10,648 nt of DNA from an uncultured Clostridia bacterium (GCA_947629995.1 CANRFX010000036.1:1-10648); one strand, 5' to 3'. Counted from the stretch's first letter, positions 1 through 6,379 are shown. Numbers and translations: made by a program. Notes: a model not told the origin generated them from the letters alone.

Positions 1-951
1 TGATCCTCCACCTATTCCAACTTTAATAAAGTCTGCTCCTGCTTTTGCTAAATATAAAAATCCTTCTTTATCTACTACGTTTCCAGCACCTATTTTTACT
101 GTATCTCCATATTTTTCTCTTACATAGTCAATGGTTCTTTTTTGCCAAATAGAATATCCATCTGAAGAATCCATACAAATTAAATCTACTCCCGCTTCTA
201 CTAATGCTGGTATTCTTTCTTCATAATCTCTAGTATTTATTCCTGCCCCTACTATATATCTTTTATTTTCATCTAATAAAGAATCTGGATTATTTTTTCT
301 TTCCTCATAATCTTTTCTAAATACTAAGTATTTTAGTTCTTCTTTTTCATCTAAAATTGGTAAACATGCAATTTTATGCTCCCAAATCATATCATTTGCT
401 TCTGATAAACTAATTCCTTCATGTGCCCATACTACTTTTTCTTTTGGTGTCATGAATTTGTCAATTGGTTCATCAAAATTATCTCTTGAAATTCTATAGT
501 CTTTATCTGTAACGATTCCAATAAATTTTCCTTTAGATGTGCCATCTTCTGTTACAATTACAGTAGAATGTCCTGTTTTTTGCACTAATTCAATTACTTC
601 TCTAAGAGGTGTTCCAGATTTTACGTTAGAGTCACTTATTACAAAACCTGCTTTATGCTTTTTTACATGACGAACCATTCTAGCTTGTGATTCTATTGAT
701 TGTGATCCGTAAATAAAGGCTACTCCTCCTTCACGGGCTAATGCAATTCCCATTTCTTCTCCAGATACTGATTGCATAATAGCTGATACCATAGGAATAT
801 TTGCATAATATTTTGCTTCTTCTCCTTTTTTATATTTTACAAGTGGTGTTCTTAAACTTACATTAGATGGTATACATCTTTCGTCTGTTAAATTTGGTAA
901 TAATAAAAATTCATTAAAAGTTCTTGAAATATCTTCTACAATCTTTGCCAT
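1..951 (-). CDS. guaB: IMP dehydrogenase, N-terminal 317 residues (cut by window edge)
   Basis: Inosine-5'-monophosphate dehydrogenase is a cytosolic enzyme that oxidises IMP to XMP with NAD+, the committed step of guanine nucleotide synthesis. The translation starts MAKIVEDISRTFNEF and contains PMVSAIMQSVSG and GGVAFIYGSQSIESQ of the TIM barrel. An inserted CBS pair follows at about residues 95-215 (TGHSTVIVTEDG, GIVTDKDYR, IACLPILDE), and then the barrel resumes (LVEAGVDLICMDSSDG, VKIGAGNVV). The fragment stops at KVGIGGGS, just before the expected catalytic cysteine of the S-I-C loop, which lies outside the window. The ATG at 951 is preceded by AAAGGGGGAG at about 956-965. The frame is clean over all 317 codons, and neither of its two CGG trimers (first bases 194 and 709) is in frame. 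It has its own promoter. Identification is certain; only the C-terminus is missing. Confidence 0.97.
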   Translation of the reverse strand, partial: MAKIVEDISRTFNEFLLLPNLTDERCIPSNVSLRTPLVKYKKGEEAKYYANIPMVSAIMQSVSGEEMGIALAREGGVAFIYGSQSIESQARMVRHVKKHKAGFVISDSNVKSGTPLREVIELVQKTGHSTVIVTEDGTSKGKFIGIVTDKDYRISRDNFDEPIDKFMTPKEKVVWAHEGISLSEANDMIWEHKIACLPILDEKEELKYLVFRKDYEERKNNPDSLLDENKRYIVGAGINTRDYEERIPALVEAGVDLICMDSSDGYSIWQKRTIDYVREKYGDTVKIGAGNVVDKEGFLYLAKAGADFIKVGIGGGS

Positions 952-979
952 TTTTCTCCCCCTTTTCTAAAATTAAAAT

Positions 980-999
980 AAGATGTTTTTATACATCTT
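980..999 (-). other. Small hairpin in the guaB 5' leader
   Basis: A perfect 7-bp inverted repeat (980-986 with 993-999, loop of 6) lies in the guaB leader between promoter and ribosome binding site. It is short, A/T-rich and not followed by a U run, so it is unlikely to be a terminator. It could stabilise the mRNA or be incidental. I see no purine riboswitch. Confidence 0.35.
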
Positions 1000-1024
1000 T
1001 ATGTCTCTTTTTCTTATTTTTTAG

Positions 1025-1053
1025 ATTATACTATATTATTTTGTTTTTGTAAA
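1025..1053 (-). promoter_or_regulatory. Probable sigma-A promoter of guaB
   Basis: Read on the minus strand there is a -35 TTTACA (1053-1048), a 17-bp spacer and a perfect -10 TATAAT (1030-1025). About 75 bases separate the -10 from the guaB start. The promoter sits directly behind the rpmA terminator, so guaB is probably transcribed independently of the ribosomal protein operon. Confidence 0.75.
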
Positions 1054-1054
1054 T

Positions 1055-1098
1055 AGAAAAAAACAAAAAGAGGGTTCCTTTTTTAGGGCACCCTCTTT
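1055..1098 (-). terminator. Rho-independent terminator after rpmA
   Basis: On the minus strand, AAAGAGGGT (1098-1090) pairs perfectly with ACCCTCTTT (1075-1067). Two further G-C pairs and a wobble extend the stem inside after a one-base mismatch. A U-rich tract, TTTTTGTTTTTTT, follows. It starts within a few bases of the rpmA stop codon and closes the rplU-rpmA operon. Confidence 0.9.
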
Positions 1099-1102
1099 AG
1101 TA

Positions 1103-1363
1103 TTATTGTGATACAGGATAAACACTTACTTGTTTTTTATCTCTACCTTTTCTTTCAAATTTTACAGTTCCATCTACTAATGCATACAAGGTATCATCAC
1201 TACCTTTTCCAACATTTGTTCCTGGATGTGTTTTGGTTCCTCTTTGTCTTACTAAAATATTTCCTGCTAAAACAAATTGACCGTCAGCTCTTTTTACGCC
1301 AAGACGTTTAGATTCACTCTCTCTTCCGTTATGGCTGCTACCTTGACCTTTTTTATGAGCCAT
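1103..1363 (-). CDS. rpmA: Large ribosomal subunit protein bL27, without N-terminal extension
   Basis: L27 is an 86-residue protein of the 50S subunit whose N-terminus reaches the peptidyl transferase centre. The sequence MAHKKGQGSSHNGRESESKRLG and later FVLAGNILVRQRGT and HPGTNVGKG are diagnostic. I chose the ATG at 1363 rather than the in-frame GTG at 1372, because AAAGGAG lies directly next to and overlaps that GTG but is well spaced for the ATG. Most Firmicute L27 proteins start with a short hydrophobic extension ending in a phenylalanine-rich cleavage site, which the Prp protease removes. Here the protein starts directly at AHKKG, and no prp gene lies between rplU and rpmA. The gene is 57 bp downstream of rplU and is followed by a terminator. 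Confidence 0.97.
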   Translation of the reverse strand: MAHKKGQGSSHNGRESESKRLGVKRADGQFVLAGNILVRQRGTKTHPGTNVGKGSDDTLYALVDGTVKFERKGRDKKQVSVYPVSQ

Positions 1364-1420
1364 TATTCTCACTCCTTTCGGTTTTTCTTGAATTTATATT
1401 TCTATAATTTTATTTTAAAG

Positions 1421-1813
1421 TTATGCTTCTACTTTTTTAGTAGTTTTTGTTTCTTTTTTTTCTGCTGTTTCTGCCTTTTCTGTATTTTCTGCTTTTTTAG
1501 AAGTTAATTTGATAGATGTAATTTCTACTTTTGTAAATGGTTGTCTGTGTCCTTGTTTTCTTCTATAATTCTTTTTAGGTTTCATTTTGAAAACAATGAT
1601 TTTTTTAGCTTTACCATGAGAAACTACTTTTCCTTCTACTTTTACTCCTTTTACATAAGGATTTCCAACTTGTACTTTTCCTTCTTCTGATACTAAAATT
1701 ACTTTATCAAAAGTAACTTTTTTTCCTTCTTCTGCATCTAATTTTTCGAAAAATACAACTTCTCCTTCTTGTACTTTGTATTGTTTTCCACAGCTTTCGA
1801 TGATTGCGTACAT
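1421..1813 (-). CDS. rplU: Large ribosomal subunit protein bL21 with a charged C-terminal tail
   Basis: L21 is a 50S subunit protein that binds 23S rRNA. MYAIIESCGKQYKVQEGE at the N-terminus and the basic KPKKNYRRKQGHRQPFT segment at about residues 79-95 are typical. The family's usual length is about 103 residues. This copy has 130, with an extra tail of about 27 residues made almost entirely of K, E, T and A (ending KKVEA), probably disordered. The ATG at 1813 has a strong AAGGAGG site about 9 bases upstream. It is the first gene of the rplU-rpmA operon, behind a strong promoter and an L21-leader-like RNA. Identification is certain. Confidence 0.97.
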   Translation of the reverse strand: MYAIIESCGKQYKVQEGEVVFFEKLDAEEGKKVTFDKVILVSEEGKVQVGNPYVKGVKVEGKVVSHGKAKKIIVFKMKPKKNYRRKQGHRQPFTKVEITSIKLTSKKAENTEKAETAEKKETKTTKKVEA

Positions 1814-1839
1814 TTAAAATGCACCTCCTTATTTGTATA

Positions 1840-1912
1840 CTCGCTAATCCTTAATTTTCAGGCAATTAACTCTTGGCTAATATTTTTGTGCCTTGACTAA
1901 GCGGATTACAGT
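1840..1912 (-). ncRNA. Probable L21 leader (ribosomal protein autoregulatory 5' UTR structure)
   Basis: The transcribed leader of rplU contains nested inverted repeats. An outer stem pairs TAATCC (1908-1903) with GGATTA (1850-1845), and an inner stem pairs AGGCA (1893-1889) with TGCCT (1864-1860). The outer stem ends shortly before the ribosome binding site. Low-GC Gram-positives are known to carry an autoregulatory L21 leader upstream of rplU-rpmA. Position and folding fit, but I matched the family by location and pairing, not by a covariance model. Confidence 0.65.
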
Positions 1913-1917
1913 TACTA

Positions 1918-1946
1918 ATTTTATCATATTTCTATATGTTTGTCAA
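1918..1946 (-). promoter_or_regulatory. Strong sigma-A promoter of rplU-rpmA
   Basis: On the minus strand: consensus -35 TTGACA (1946-1941), a 17-bp spacer, and -10 TAAAAT (1923-1918). The transcript would start just upstream of the L21-leader-like structure, as expected for a highly expressed ribosomal protein operon. Confidence 0.85.
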
Positions 1947-1983
1947 TTGTTTTTCTAAATTTTTCTAATGTCTGTCGTACTAT

Positions 1984-2007
1984 AAAAAAAGAAGGTTTCC
2001 CTTCTTT
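1984..2007 (-). terminator. Rho-independent terminator after the 36-aa membrane peptide gene
   Basis: On the minus strand, an 8-bp perfect stem AAAGAAGG/CCTTCTTT (2007-2000 with 1995-1988) with a four-base loop is followed directly by seven U residues. It lies 17 bases after the stop codon of the small ORF and separates it from the rplU promoter. Confidence 0.9.
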
Positions 2008-2024
2008 CTTTGTTTCATAAATAA

Positions 2025-2135
2025 TTATGCTAATATAAAGCATACTACTCCAGCTACAACTACTACTAATGTTGAAAATAGAGCTGTTAACAATAATGTT
2101 GCTTCTGGACTTAATTTCTTTTTCTTCTGTTCCAT
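2025..2135 (-). CDS. Small single-span membrane peptide (36 aa), function unknown
   Basis: This ORF has the layout of a real gene: an SD-like AAAGGGTGG just upstream of the ATG at 2135, a TTGACA-type promoter, and a dedicated terminator 17 bases after the TAA. The peptide starts MEQKKKKLSPEATLLL, a basic and polar N-terminus. A hydrophobic helix follows from about residue 13 to 36 (LFSTLVVVVAGVVCFILA), so an N-in, C-out orientation is expected from the positive-inside rule. I do not recognise a family. It could be a small membrane subunit, a type I toxin-like peptide, or a regulatory peptide. The coding call is fairly sure; no function can be assigned. Confidence 0.7.
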   Translation of the reverse strand: MEQKKKKLSPEATLLLTALFSTLVVVVAGVVCFILA

Positions 2136-2178
2136 TTTTACCACCCTTTACTTTTTCATTTTATATTTGATTGATTTT

Positions 2179-2208
2179 ATTTAATCACATTTAATACATA
2201 TCTGTCAA
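2179..2208 (-). promoter_or_regulatory. Probable promoter of the 36-aa peptide gene
   Basis: On the minus strand: perfect -35 TTGACA (2208-2203), an 18-bp spacer, and -10 TTAAAT (2184-2179) with an upstream TG. The predicted leader before the small ORF is about 40 bases. Confidence 0.65.
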
Positions 2209-2220
2209 GTGTTTTTTATA

Positions 2221-2262
2221 TTTAATTAAAATCTAAGCAATAACTTTGTGTTATAGCTCAGA
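2221..2262 (-). terminator. Probable terminator after uppP
   Basis: On the minus strand, a 13-base arm (2262-2250) pairs with 2244-2232, with one mismatch and one G-U pair, around a five-base loop. A moderately U-rich stretch (ATTTTAATTAAAT) follows. It is 19 bases after the uppP stop codon. The tail is weaker than at the other terminators here. Confidence 0.6.
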
Positions 2263-2280
2263 CTTTGATTTACTATATTT

Positions 2281-3142
2281 TTATTTTACAAAACAAAAAT
2301 AAACTAAAACTATTAATCCTAAAACAATTCTATAATATCCAAATGGCTTGAAATTATGCTTTTTAATATAATTCATTAAAAATTTAATAATTGCAACAGA
2401 TACTAAGAAAGAGACAATCATTCCTACTAATAAAATAATAAGTTCAGTTCCTGTAAATCCAAGACCAAATTTAACTAATTTTAATAAGCTCGCTCCAAGC
2501 ATTGTTGGAATAGCTAAATAAAATGTAAATTCTGCGGCATTTGGCCTAGATAATCCTATTAATAGCCCACCAATAATTGTTGCCCCGTGATCTTGAGGTC
2601 CCTGGGAAAATTGCTGCCAATAATTGAAATATTCCAATTATTAAAGCATCTTTGTATGTAATTTGAGAACTGTTTTCTTTTAACTTTTTATTATTTCTAT
2701 TTTTGTTATAATTTTCAATTAAAATAAATGCAATTCCAAATATGATTAAAGCTAGTGCGATACAAAATGGATTATAAAATAATTTTTCAAATACTTCATC
2801 AAATAAAATTCCTATAATAGCTGCTGGAATACATGCAACTAGAATTTTTGCCCATAATATCATGATATCTTTATTAAAATATGATAATATTCCTTTTTGT
2901 TTTATTGCTTTTTCTTTATGTTTTGTAAAAGGCCATATTTGCTTAAAATATAATAATACTACTGCTAAAATAGCACCAAATTGTATAACTACTTCAAACA
3001 TATCCCAAAATTCTGGCGATACTTGTGTGAATTTTACAAATTGTTCTACTAAAATTAAATGACCTGTACTACTAATTGGTAGCCATTCTGTAATTCCTTC
3101 TACTATTCCAAATAATACTGATTTTATAATTTCAATTAACAT
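2281..3142 (-). CDS. uppP: Undecaprenyl-diphosphate phosphatase, full length only with one +1 frameshift at CGG
   Basis: UppP/BacA is a polytopic membrane enzyme that dephosphorylates undecaprenyl diphosphate to recycle the peptidoglycan lipid carrier; it also gives bacitracin tolerance. The N-terminal motif GIVEGITEWLPISSTGH (residues 12-28, with Glu15 and Glu19) and the second catalytic motif PGTSRSGAT (Arg184) are both present. The second motif spans two reading frames. The first frame reads ...PGTSRS then CGG at 2587-2585; dropping the C gives GGG GCA ACA and continues GATIIGGLLIGLSRP to the TAA at 2281. The combined product is 286 aa, normal for the family. Without the shift, translation ends 12 codons later at 2546. 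ATG 3142 has AAAGGAGG upstream. The gene lies 110 bp behind dpaA. It is either decoded by +1 frameshifting, a single-base assembly error, or a very recent pseudogene. The family call is certain. Confidence 0.9.
2585..2587 (-). other. CGG +1 frameshift site in uppP
   Basis: An in-frame CGG after TCA at codon 186. Skipping the C makes GGG, the invariant glycine of PGTSRSGAT, and restores the downstream frame. The extra base falls inside the most conserved catalytic loop of the protein. Confidence 0.85.
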
Positions 3143-3216
3143 TTTTGTTTTATCCTCCTTTAACCATTTGCTAAACCCATCATAAATTTTATTCTTCTAA
3201 TTTTTTCTTCTTAAAA

Positions 3217-3280
3217 ATTGTCAAAATGCTCCGTCCCCAATGACAATAATTGTCAAAATGCTCCGTCCCCAACGACAATA
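3217..3280. repeat. Two tandem 32-bp hairpin elements with a GGGACGG core at the end of dpaA
   Basis: Copies at 3217-3248 and 3249-3280 differ at a single base (3241 t, 3273 c). Each unit has short inverted ends, ATTGTCA and TGACAAT (7 bp, perfect in the first copy), around a core that reads TTGGGGACGGAGC on the minus strand. The second copy overlaps the dpaA 3' end and supplies its last codons and TGA. The same GGGACGG core recurs with other arms at 6270-6379, which suggests a dispersed REP-like family. Confidence 0.8.
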
Positions 3281-4128
3281 TTTTTTATAAATTCTGCTGA
3301 TGTGTCTGGTGCTACTTTGCCCGGAAGGGCTAGTGCCCAAATTGTTTTTATTCCTTTTTCTTTTGCTATATTAAAATCAATTCCGCCTGGCTTGGATGCT
3401 AAATCTATTAATAAACAGTCTTTTTTTACATATTCTAGTTTTTCTTTGTCTAATATTAAATGTGGAACTGTGTTTATTATAATGTCAAATTGTGATAAGT
3501 TTTTTCCTAATAGATTTGTGTGTAATGATTCATATCCATAAGATTTAATCCATGCAAAGTCTTCTTGTTTTCTTGCACTGCAAGTTACTTTGCAAGATAG
3601 TCCTTCTAATTTTTTTGATAGTATTTTTCCTATTCTTCCAAAACCTATAATTAATACCTTTCTTCCATGTAATATTTTATCTGTGTTTGTGATTGCAACT
3701 TCAATTGCACCTTCTGCTGTTGCAATTGCATTTAAAATTGCTAATTCTTCTTGTTCCATTATATCTATCAATTGAATTTTTTCTTTTTTTGCTGTTTCTA
3801 TTAAATCTTTTTGGATATTTCCTGCGATTATTTTTTTTGTTCTACTTACAGATATTAAATTATTAATTGTTATCTTCTTGTTACTAAATGGAGTGTTGAG
3901 ATATTTACCATCTTTTGAAAGTGGAATCGGTCCTATTATAGTTTTAGCTTCTCTTATTGCTTGTTCTAACGTATTGCAAATTATAATATTTTCAACGTTT
4001 TTTAGTTCTTCTGATTCTTCTGCCTCTTCTAATCCATAAGTATATACTATATTTTTATCCTTTGCAAGATGATTAGCTAATTTTACCATTCTTAAGTCTC
4101 CACCAATAATTGCAAATTTATTTGACAT
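3253..4128 (-). CDS. dpaA: Dipicolinate synthase subunit A
   Basis: DpaA (SpoVFA) works with DpaB in the mother cell of sporulating Firmicutes to make dipicolinic acid, the calcium chelator of the spore core. The 291-residue protein opens with MSNKFAIIGGDLRMVKLA. It carries a central Rossmann motif GRKVLIIGFGRIGKIL at about residues 154-169 and ends with LIDLASKPGGIDF and ALALPGKVAPDTSAEF, as in the family. RBS AGAGGG precedes the ATG at 4128. The usual partner dpaB does not follow; uppP lies downstream instead. The last residues, about IVVGDGAF and the stop, are encoded by a repeat element and are not typical of the family. The frame is intact with no in-frame CGG. The upstream region is so A/T-rich that I cannot pick out a sporulation sigma factor site. 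Confidence 0.92.
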   Translation of the reverse strand: MSNKFAIIGGDLRMVKLANHLAKDKNIVYTYGLEEAEESEELKNVENIIICNTLEQAIREAKTIIGPIPLSKDGKYLNTPFSNKKITINNLISVSRTKKIIAGNIQKDLIETAKKEKIQLIDIMEQEELAILNAIATAEGAIEVAITNTDKILHGRKVLIIGFGRIGKILSKKLEGLSCKVTCSARKQEDFAWIKSYGYESLHTNLLGKNLSQFDIIINTVPHLILDKEKLEYVKKDCLLIDLASKPGGIDFNIAKEKGIKTIWALALPGKVAPDTSAEFIKNIVVGDGAF

Positions 4129-4285
4129 TTTTCTACCCTCTTTCTATTAAATAAATTTATAGATTTTAAAATGCTTATATAGTAATATATATTAATAAAT
4201 ATATATTCTTTGCATTATATTTTTATTATTTTTTAATATTAAAAATGTATTTAAATTAAAAAATAGAAAAAAGCAGAAAAAATAG
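4129..4285. other. A/T-rich intergenic region upstream of dpaA
   Basis: Apart from the dpaA ribosome binding site at its left end I see no gene. It contains A/T inverted repeats such as that around 4179-4209. Since dpaA genes are normally read by a mother-cell sigma factor, its promoter must lie here, but no convincing -35/-10 pair stands out. Confidence 0.4.
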
Positions 4286-4346
4286 CAAAAAACAGAATTA
4301 AAATTTTCTTAGCTTTTTTATTTAGCTTAAAAAATTTTAATTCTGT
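4286..4346 (-). terminator. Strong terminator closing the polA-transglycosylase-TPR operon
   Basis: A perfect 16-bp stem, ACAGAATTAAAATTTT (4292-4307) with its complement at 4331-4346, encloses a 23-base loop that can itself pair weakly through AGCT. On the minus strand a U6 tract follows the stem. It starts 22 bases after the TPR gene stop codon. Confidence 0.88.
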
Positions 4347-4367
4347 ATAAATTTTGCTTTTTTCTTT

Positions 4368-5630
4368 TTATTGTATTTCTCTTTGTATATCTTGATTTTT
4401 TTGTTCTTGTATTTCTTGTGCTTTTCCAGAAGAATTCTTCTTTAATAATTTAATATCATTATAACTTAAATGCTTTGTTATCTCACTCATTTCTTCTAAA
4501 TGCTCTTTTGCTTTTATTTCTTTATTTTTTAATTTTTTCTTGTTTTTCTTTCCTTTTACAATTTCATCTTCTTCTATTGATTCTTGATCTAAGTTAAATG
4601 GAATAGAAATTTTTGCCATAATTGGGATAAAAATAGGTTCTTTTTTTACCTTTTCAGCTATTTTTTTACTATTCAAATCAATTGCTGTATTGATATATTG
4701 AATTGCTGTATCCTTTTCTCCTTTTATTAAATAGATTTTTGCAAGTTCATAATATCCATCTGCTGATAACTCTTCATCTTCTGTAATTTCTAAAAATTTC
4801 TTTTCTGCTTCTTCTAAATCTTTATAAATTAAAGCAATTTCTGCTAAAGAATATTTTGCATTATATAATAAAGAATTAATTTCTGCTGCCTTTTCATAAC
4901 ATATTTTTGCATTTTGAAAGTCATTTAACATTGTGTATGCAATTCCTAAATTATAATTTAATTCATAACTTACTGGGTTATATTTTAAAGCATCTTGATA
5001 AACACTTACTGCTTCTTTATACATTTCTTTTTCTAATAAAATCTCTCCTAGTAATTCTGTTGCTTTATACATTTCTGGCTTTTTTTGTAATAAACTATGT
5101 AACATTTCTGCTGCTTCATCTTTTTTATCTAAGTTAGTTAATAATTCTGCTACTTTATAATAAGAATCATAATCTTTTTTATTTAAATCTACTGCTTGTA
5201 CATATTCATCTATTGCTTTTCTTAAACCACCTTCTTGCTCATAAATTTCAGCAAGTAACCTGTGTGCTTGATAAGATTTTGGGTTTCTTTCTAATAAGCT
5301 AATTAATGCCTGTTTTGCTTTTTTACTATCTCCAAAAAACAAATATAATTTTGCTTTTTGCACATAAATTAATTCTGATAATATTATATTTCTCTTTTCC
5401 AATACTAAAATTGCAATAGGTAAGATAATTGATAATATGTATTTTAATATAACAAACAAAATATTAAGTTTAATTTGGAAAAATACTTCTACAAAATTAA
5501 GTGCGATTCCAATTGCTTCTAAAACTAGTACAACAACATATGTAGTATCGTTTTTTTGTATCATACGAAAAAACATATATACAAATATGGCAAGAGCAAT
5601 TACAGTAAATATTAATTGTTCGACTATCAT
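4368..5630 (-). CDS. Membrane-anchored tetratricopeptide repeat protein
   Basis: This 420-residue protein has three predicted membrane helices in its first 78 residues (about 4-21, 31-51 and 56-76). About seven TPR units follow from roughly residue 90 to 345, for example PKSYQAHRLLAEIYEQEG, DSYYKVAELLTNLDKKDEA and SYELNYNLGIAYTMLNDF. A lysine- and glutamate-rich, probably disordered tail starts near residue 350 (KGKKNKKKLKNKEIKAK). The TPR superhelix should face the cytoplasm and bind protein partners, but the partner cannot be inferred. ATG 5630 has AAAGGAG 8 bases upstream. It is the last gene of the presumed operon, 59 bp after the transglycosylase, which hints at an envelope role. No family name is recognised, and there is no in-frame CGG in the gene. 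Confidence 0.85.
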   Translation of the reverse strand: MIVEQLIFTVIALAIFVYMFFRMIQKNDTTYVVVLVLEAIGIALNFVEVFFQIKLNILFVILKYILSIILPIAILVLEKRNIILSELIYVQKAKLYLFFGDSKKAKQALISLLERNPKSYQAHRLLAEIYEQEGGLRKAIDEYVQAVDLNKKDYDSYYKVAELLTNLDKKDEAAEMLHSLLQKKPEMYKATELLGEILLEKEMYKEAVSVYQDALKYNPVSYELNYNLGIAYTMLNDFQNAKICYEKAAEINSLLYNAKYSLAEIALIYKDLEEAEKKFLEITEDEELSADGYYELAKIYLIKGEKDTAIQYINTAIDLNSKKIAEKVKKEPIFIPIMAKISIPFNLDQESIEEDEIVKGKKNKKKLKNKEIKAKEHLEEMSEITKHLSYNDIKLLKKNSSGKAQEIQEQKNQDIQREIQ

Positions 5631-5689
5631 CTTTGTCTCTCCTTTATTTTTATTTATATTGTTATTTTATTTCATTTTTTGTCATTTGT

Positions 5690-6254
5690 CTAGTTTTTAT
5701 ATAAATCTTCGTAAATTTTATAATCTCTTAATATCTTTCGTACATAATTATTTGTTTCTTTATATGGTATATTTTCAATATCCGTTCCATCACTTCTTAT
5801 AATATTTGCTTCAATCCATCCGGTCTACTGTACCAATTCCGGCATTATAAGCTGCTAATGCCACTTCTTTATTTTTATATCTATCCATAAGTATTGATAA
5901 ATAGCAAGTTCCAATTTCAATATTTTTATATACATCAAATAATTCTTCTTTTGCACTTTTTTCATTTAATTCTATATTATTTTTTTTAGCTACTTCCTTA
6001 GCCGTTTCTTCCATTAATTGCATCAAGCCAATCGCTTTACTATTTGAAACAGCTTTTGGATTAAAATTACTTTCTGACTTTATCAAAGCAAAAATCAAAT
6101 TTTCATCTACGTCATATTTTTCTTCATATATTAATACAACTTCTTTATAAGCTTTTGGATAAATTATTTTTAGTATATTATCTTTAAATAAAAAAATAAC
6201 TGCTATTATAAAAATAAGTATTATTATTGTAATTACTATTTTTTTATTTTTCAA
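5690..6254 (-). CDS. Membrane-anchored lytic transglycosylase (SLT family), full length only with one +1 frameshift at CGG
   Basis: SLT-fold lytic transglycosylases cleave peptidoglycan glycan strands to form 1,6-anhydro ends. I see one N-terminal helix (about residues 6-23), then the SLT domain with catalytic Glu61 in ALIKSESNF, AIGLMQLMEETA and the AYNAG motif at 135-139. After GTVD, CGG at 5822-5820 would give RMD and a stop. Dropping the C gives GGA TGG, restoring GW and a natural C-terminus through NIPYKETNNYVRKI to TAG at 5690, 187 aa in all. I prefer the TTG start at 6254, which has AAAGGAG eight bases upstream, over an in-frame TTG at 6293 that lies inside a hairpin element and has no ribosome binding site. 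It sits between polA and the TPR gene. Confidence 0.88.
5820..5822 (-). other. CGG +1 frameshift site in the lytic transglycosylase gene
   Basis: In-frame CGG after GAC at codon 145. Skipping the C gives GGA, the glycine of GTVDGW in the SLT domain, and opens 43 further family-like codons. A nearby CCGG at 5839-5842 (GCC GGA, first CGG base 5841) is out of frame and causes no shift. Confidence 0.85.
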
Positions 6255-6269
6255 TCTGCTCTCTCCTTT

Positions 6270-6379
6270 AGGTGTTTTTTGGGACGGGGTCAAAAAACAC
6301 CTTTTGTTTTGTAATTAATTCAATTTTAAACAAAATGTTTTTCAATAGGTGTTTTTTGACCCCGTCCCAAAAAACACCT
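6270..6379. repeat. Inverted pair of perfect 33-bp hairpin elements (MITE-like, 110 bp)
   Basis: Element A (6270-6302) has 11-bp arms AGGTGTTTTTT/AAAAAACACCT around the core GGGACGGGGTC. Element B (6347-6379) is its exact reverse complement, 44 bases away. Each is itself a hairpin, and together they form a 110-bp unit with 33-bp terminal inverted repeats. B touches the polA stop codon (6380-6378), and A lies just upstream of the transglycosylase ribosome binding site. The core resembles that at 3217-3280, though the arms are unrelated. Confidence 0.85.

Noticed and set aside
952..1024. Purine riboswitch upstream of guaB
   Set aside because: The leader is short and A/T-rich with only a 7-bp hairpin and no conserved three-way junction core.
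1364..1372. GTG start at 1372 for rpmA (three extra residues)
   Set aside because: The AAAGGAG site overlaps this codon, so it is correctly spaced only for the ATG at 1363.
1277..1507. Plus-strand hydrophobic ORF opposite rplU/rpmA
   Set aside because: The phenylalanine-rich translation is the antisense of lysine-rich ribosomal protein codons; no start signals.
3217..3280. CRISPR-like direct repeats
   Set aside because: Two adjacent units with no spacers; they are short tandem hairpins, not an array.
3218..3541. Plus-strand ORF of 107 codons opposite dpaA
   Set aside because: It is antisense to a clear family member, has no ribosome binding site and no recognisable product.
6255..6293. Upstream TTG start at 6293 for the transglycosylase
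   Set aside because: It lies inside the hairpin element without a ribosome binding site; TTG 6254 has AAAGGAG at good spacing.
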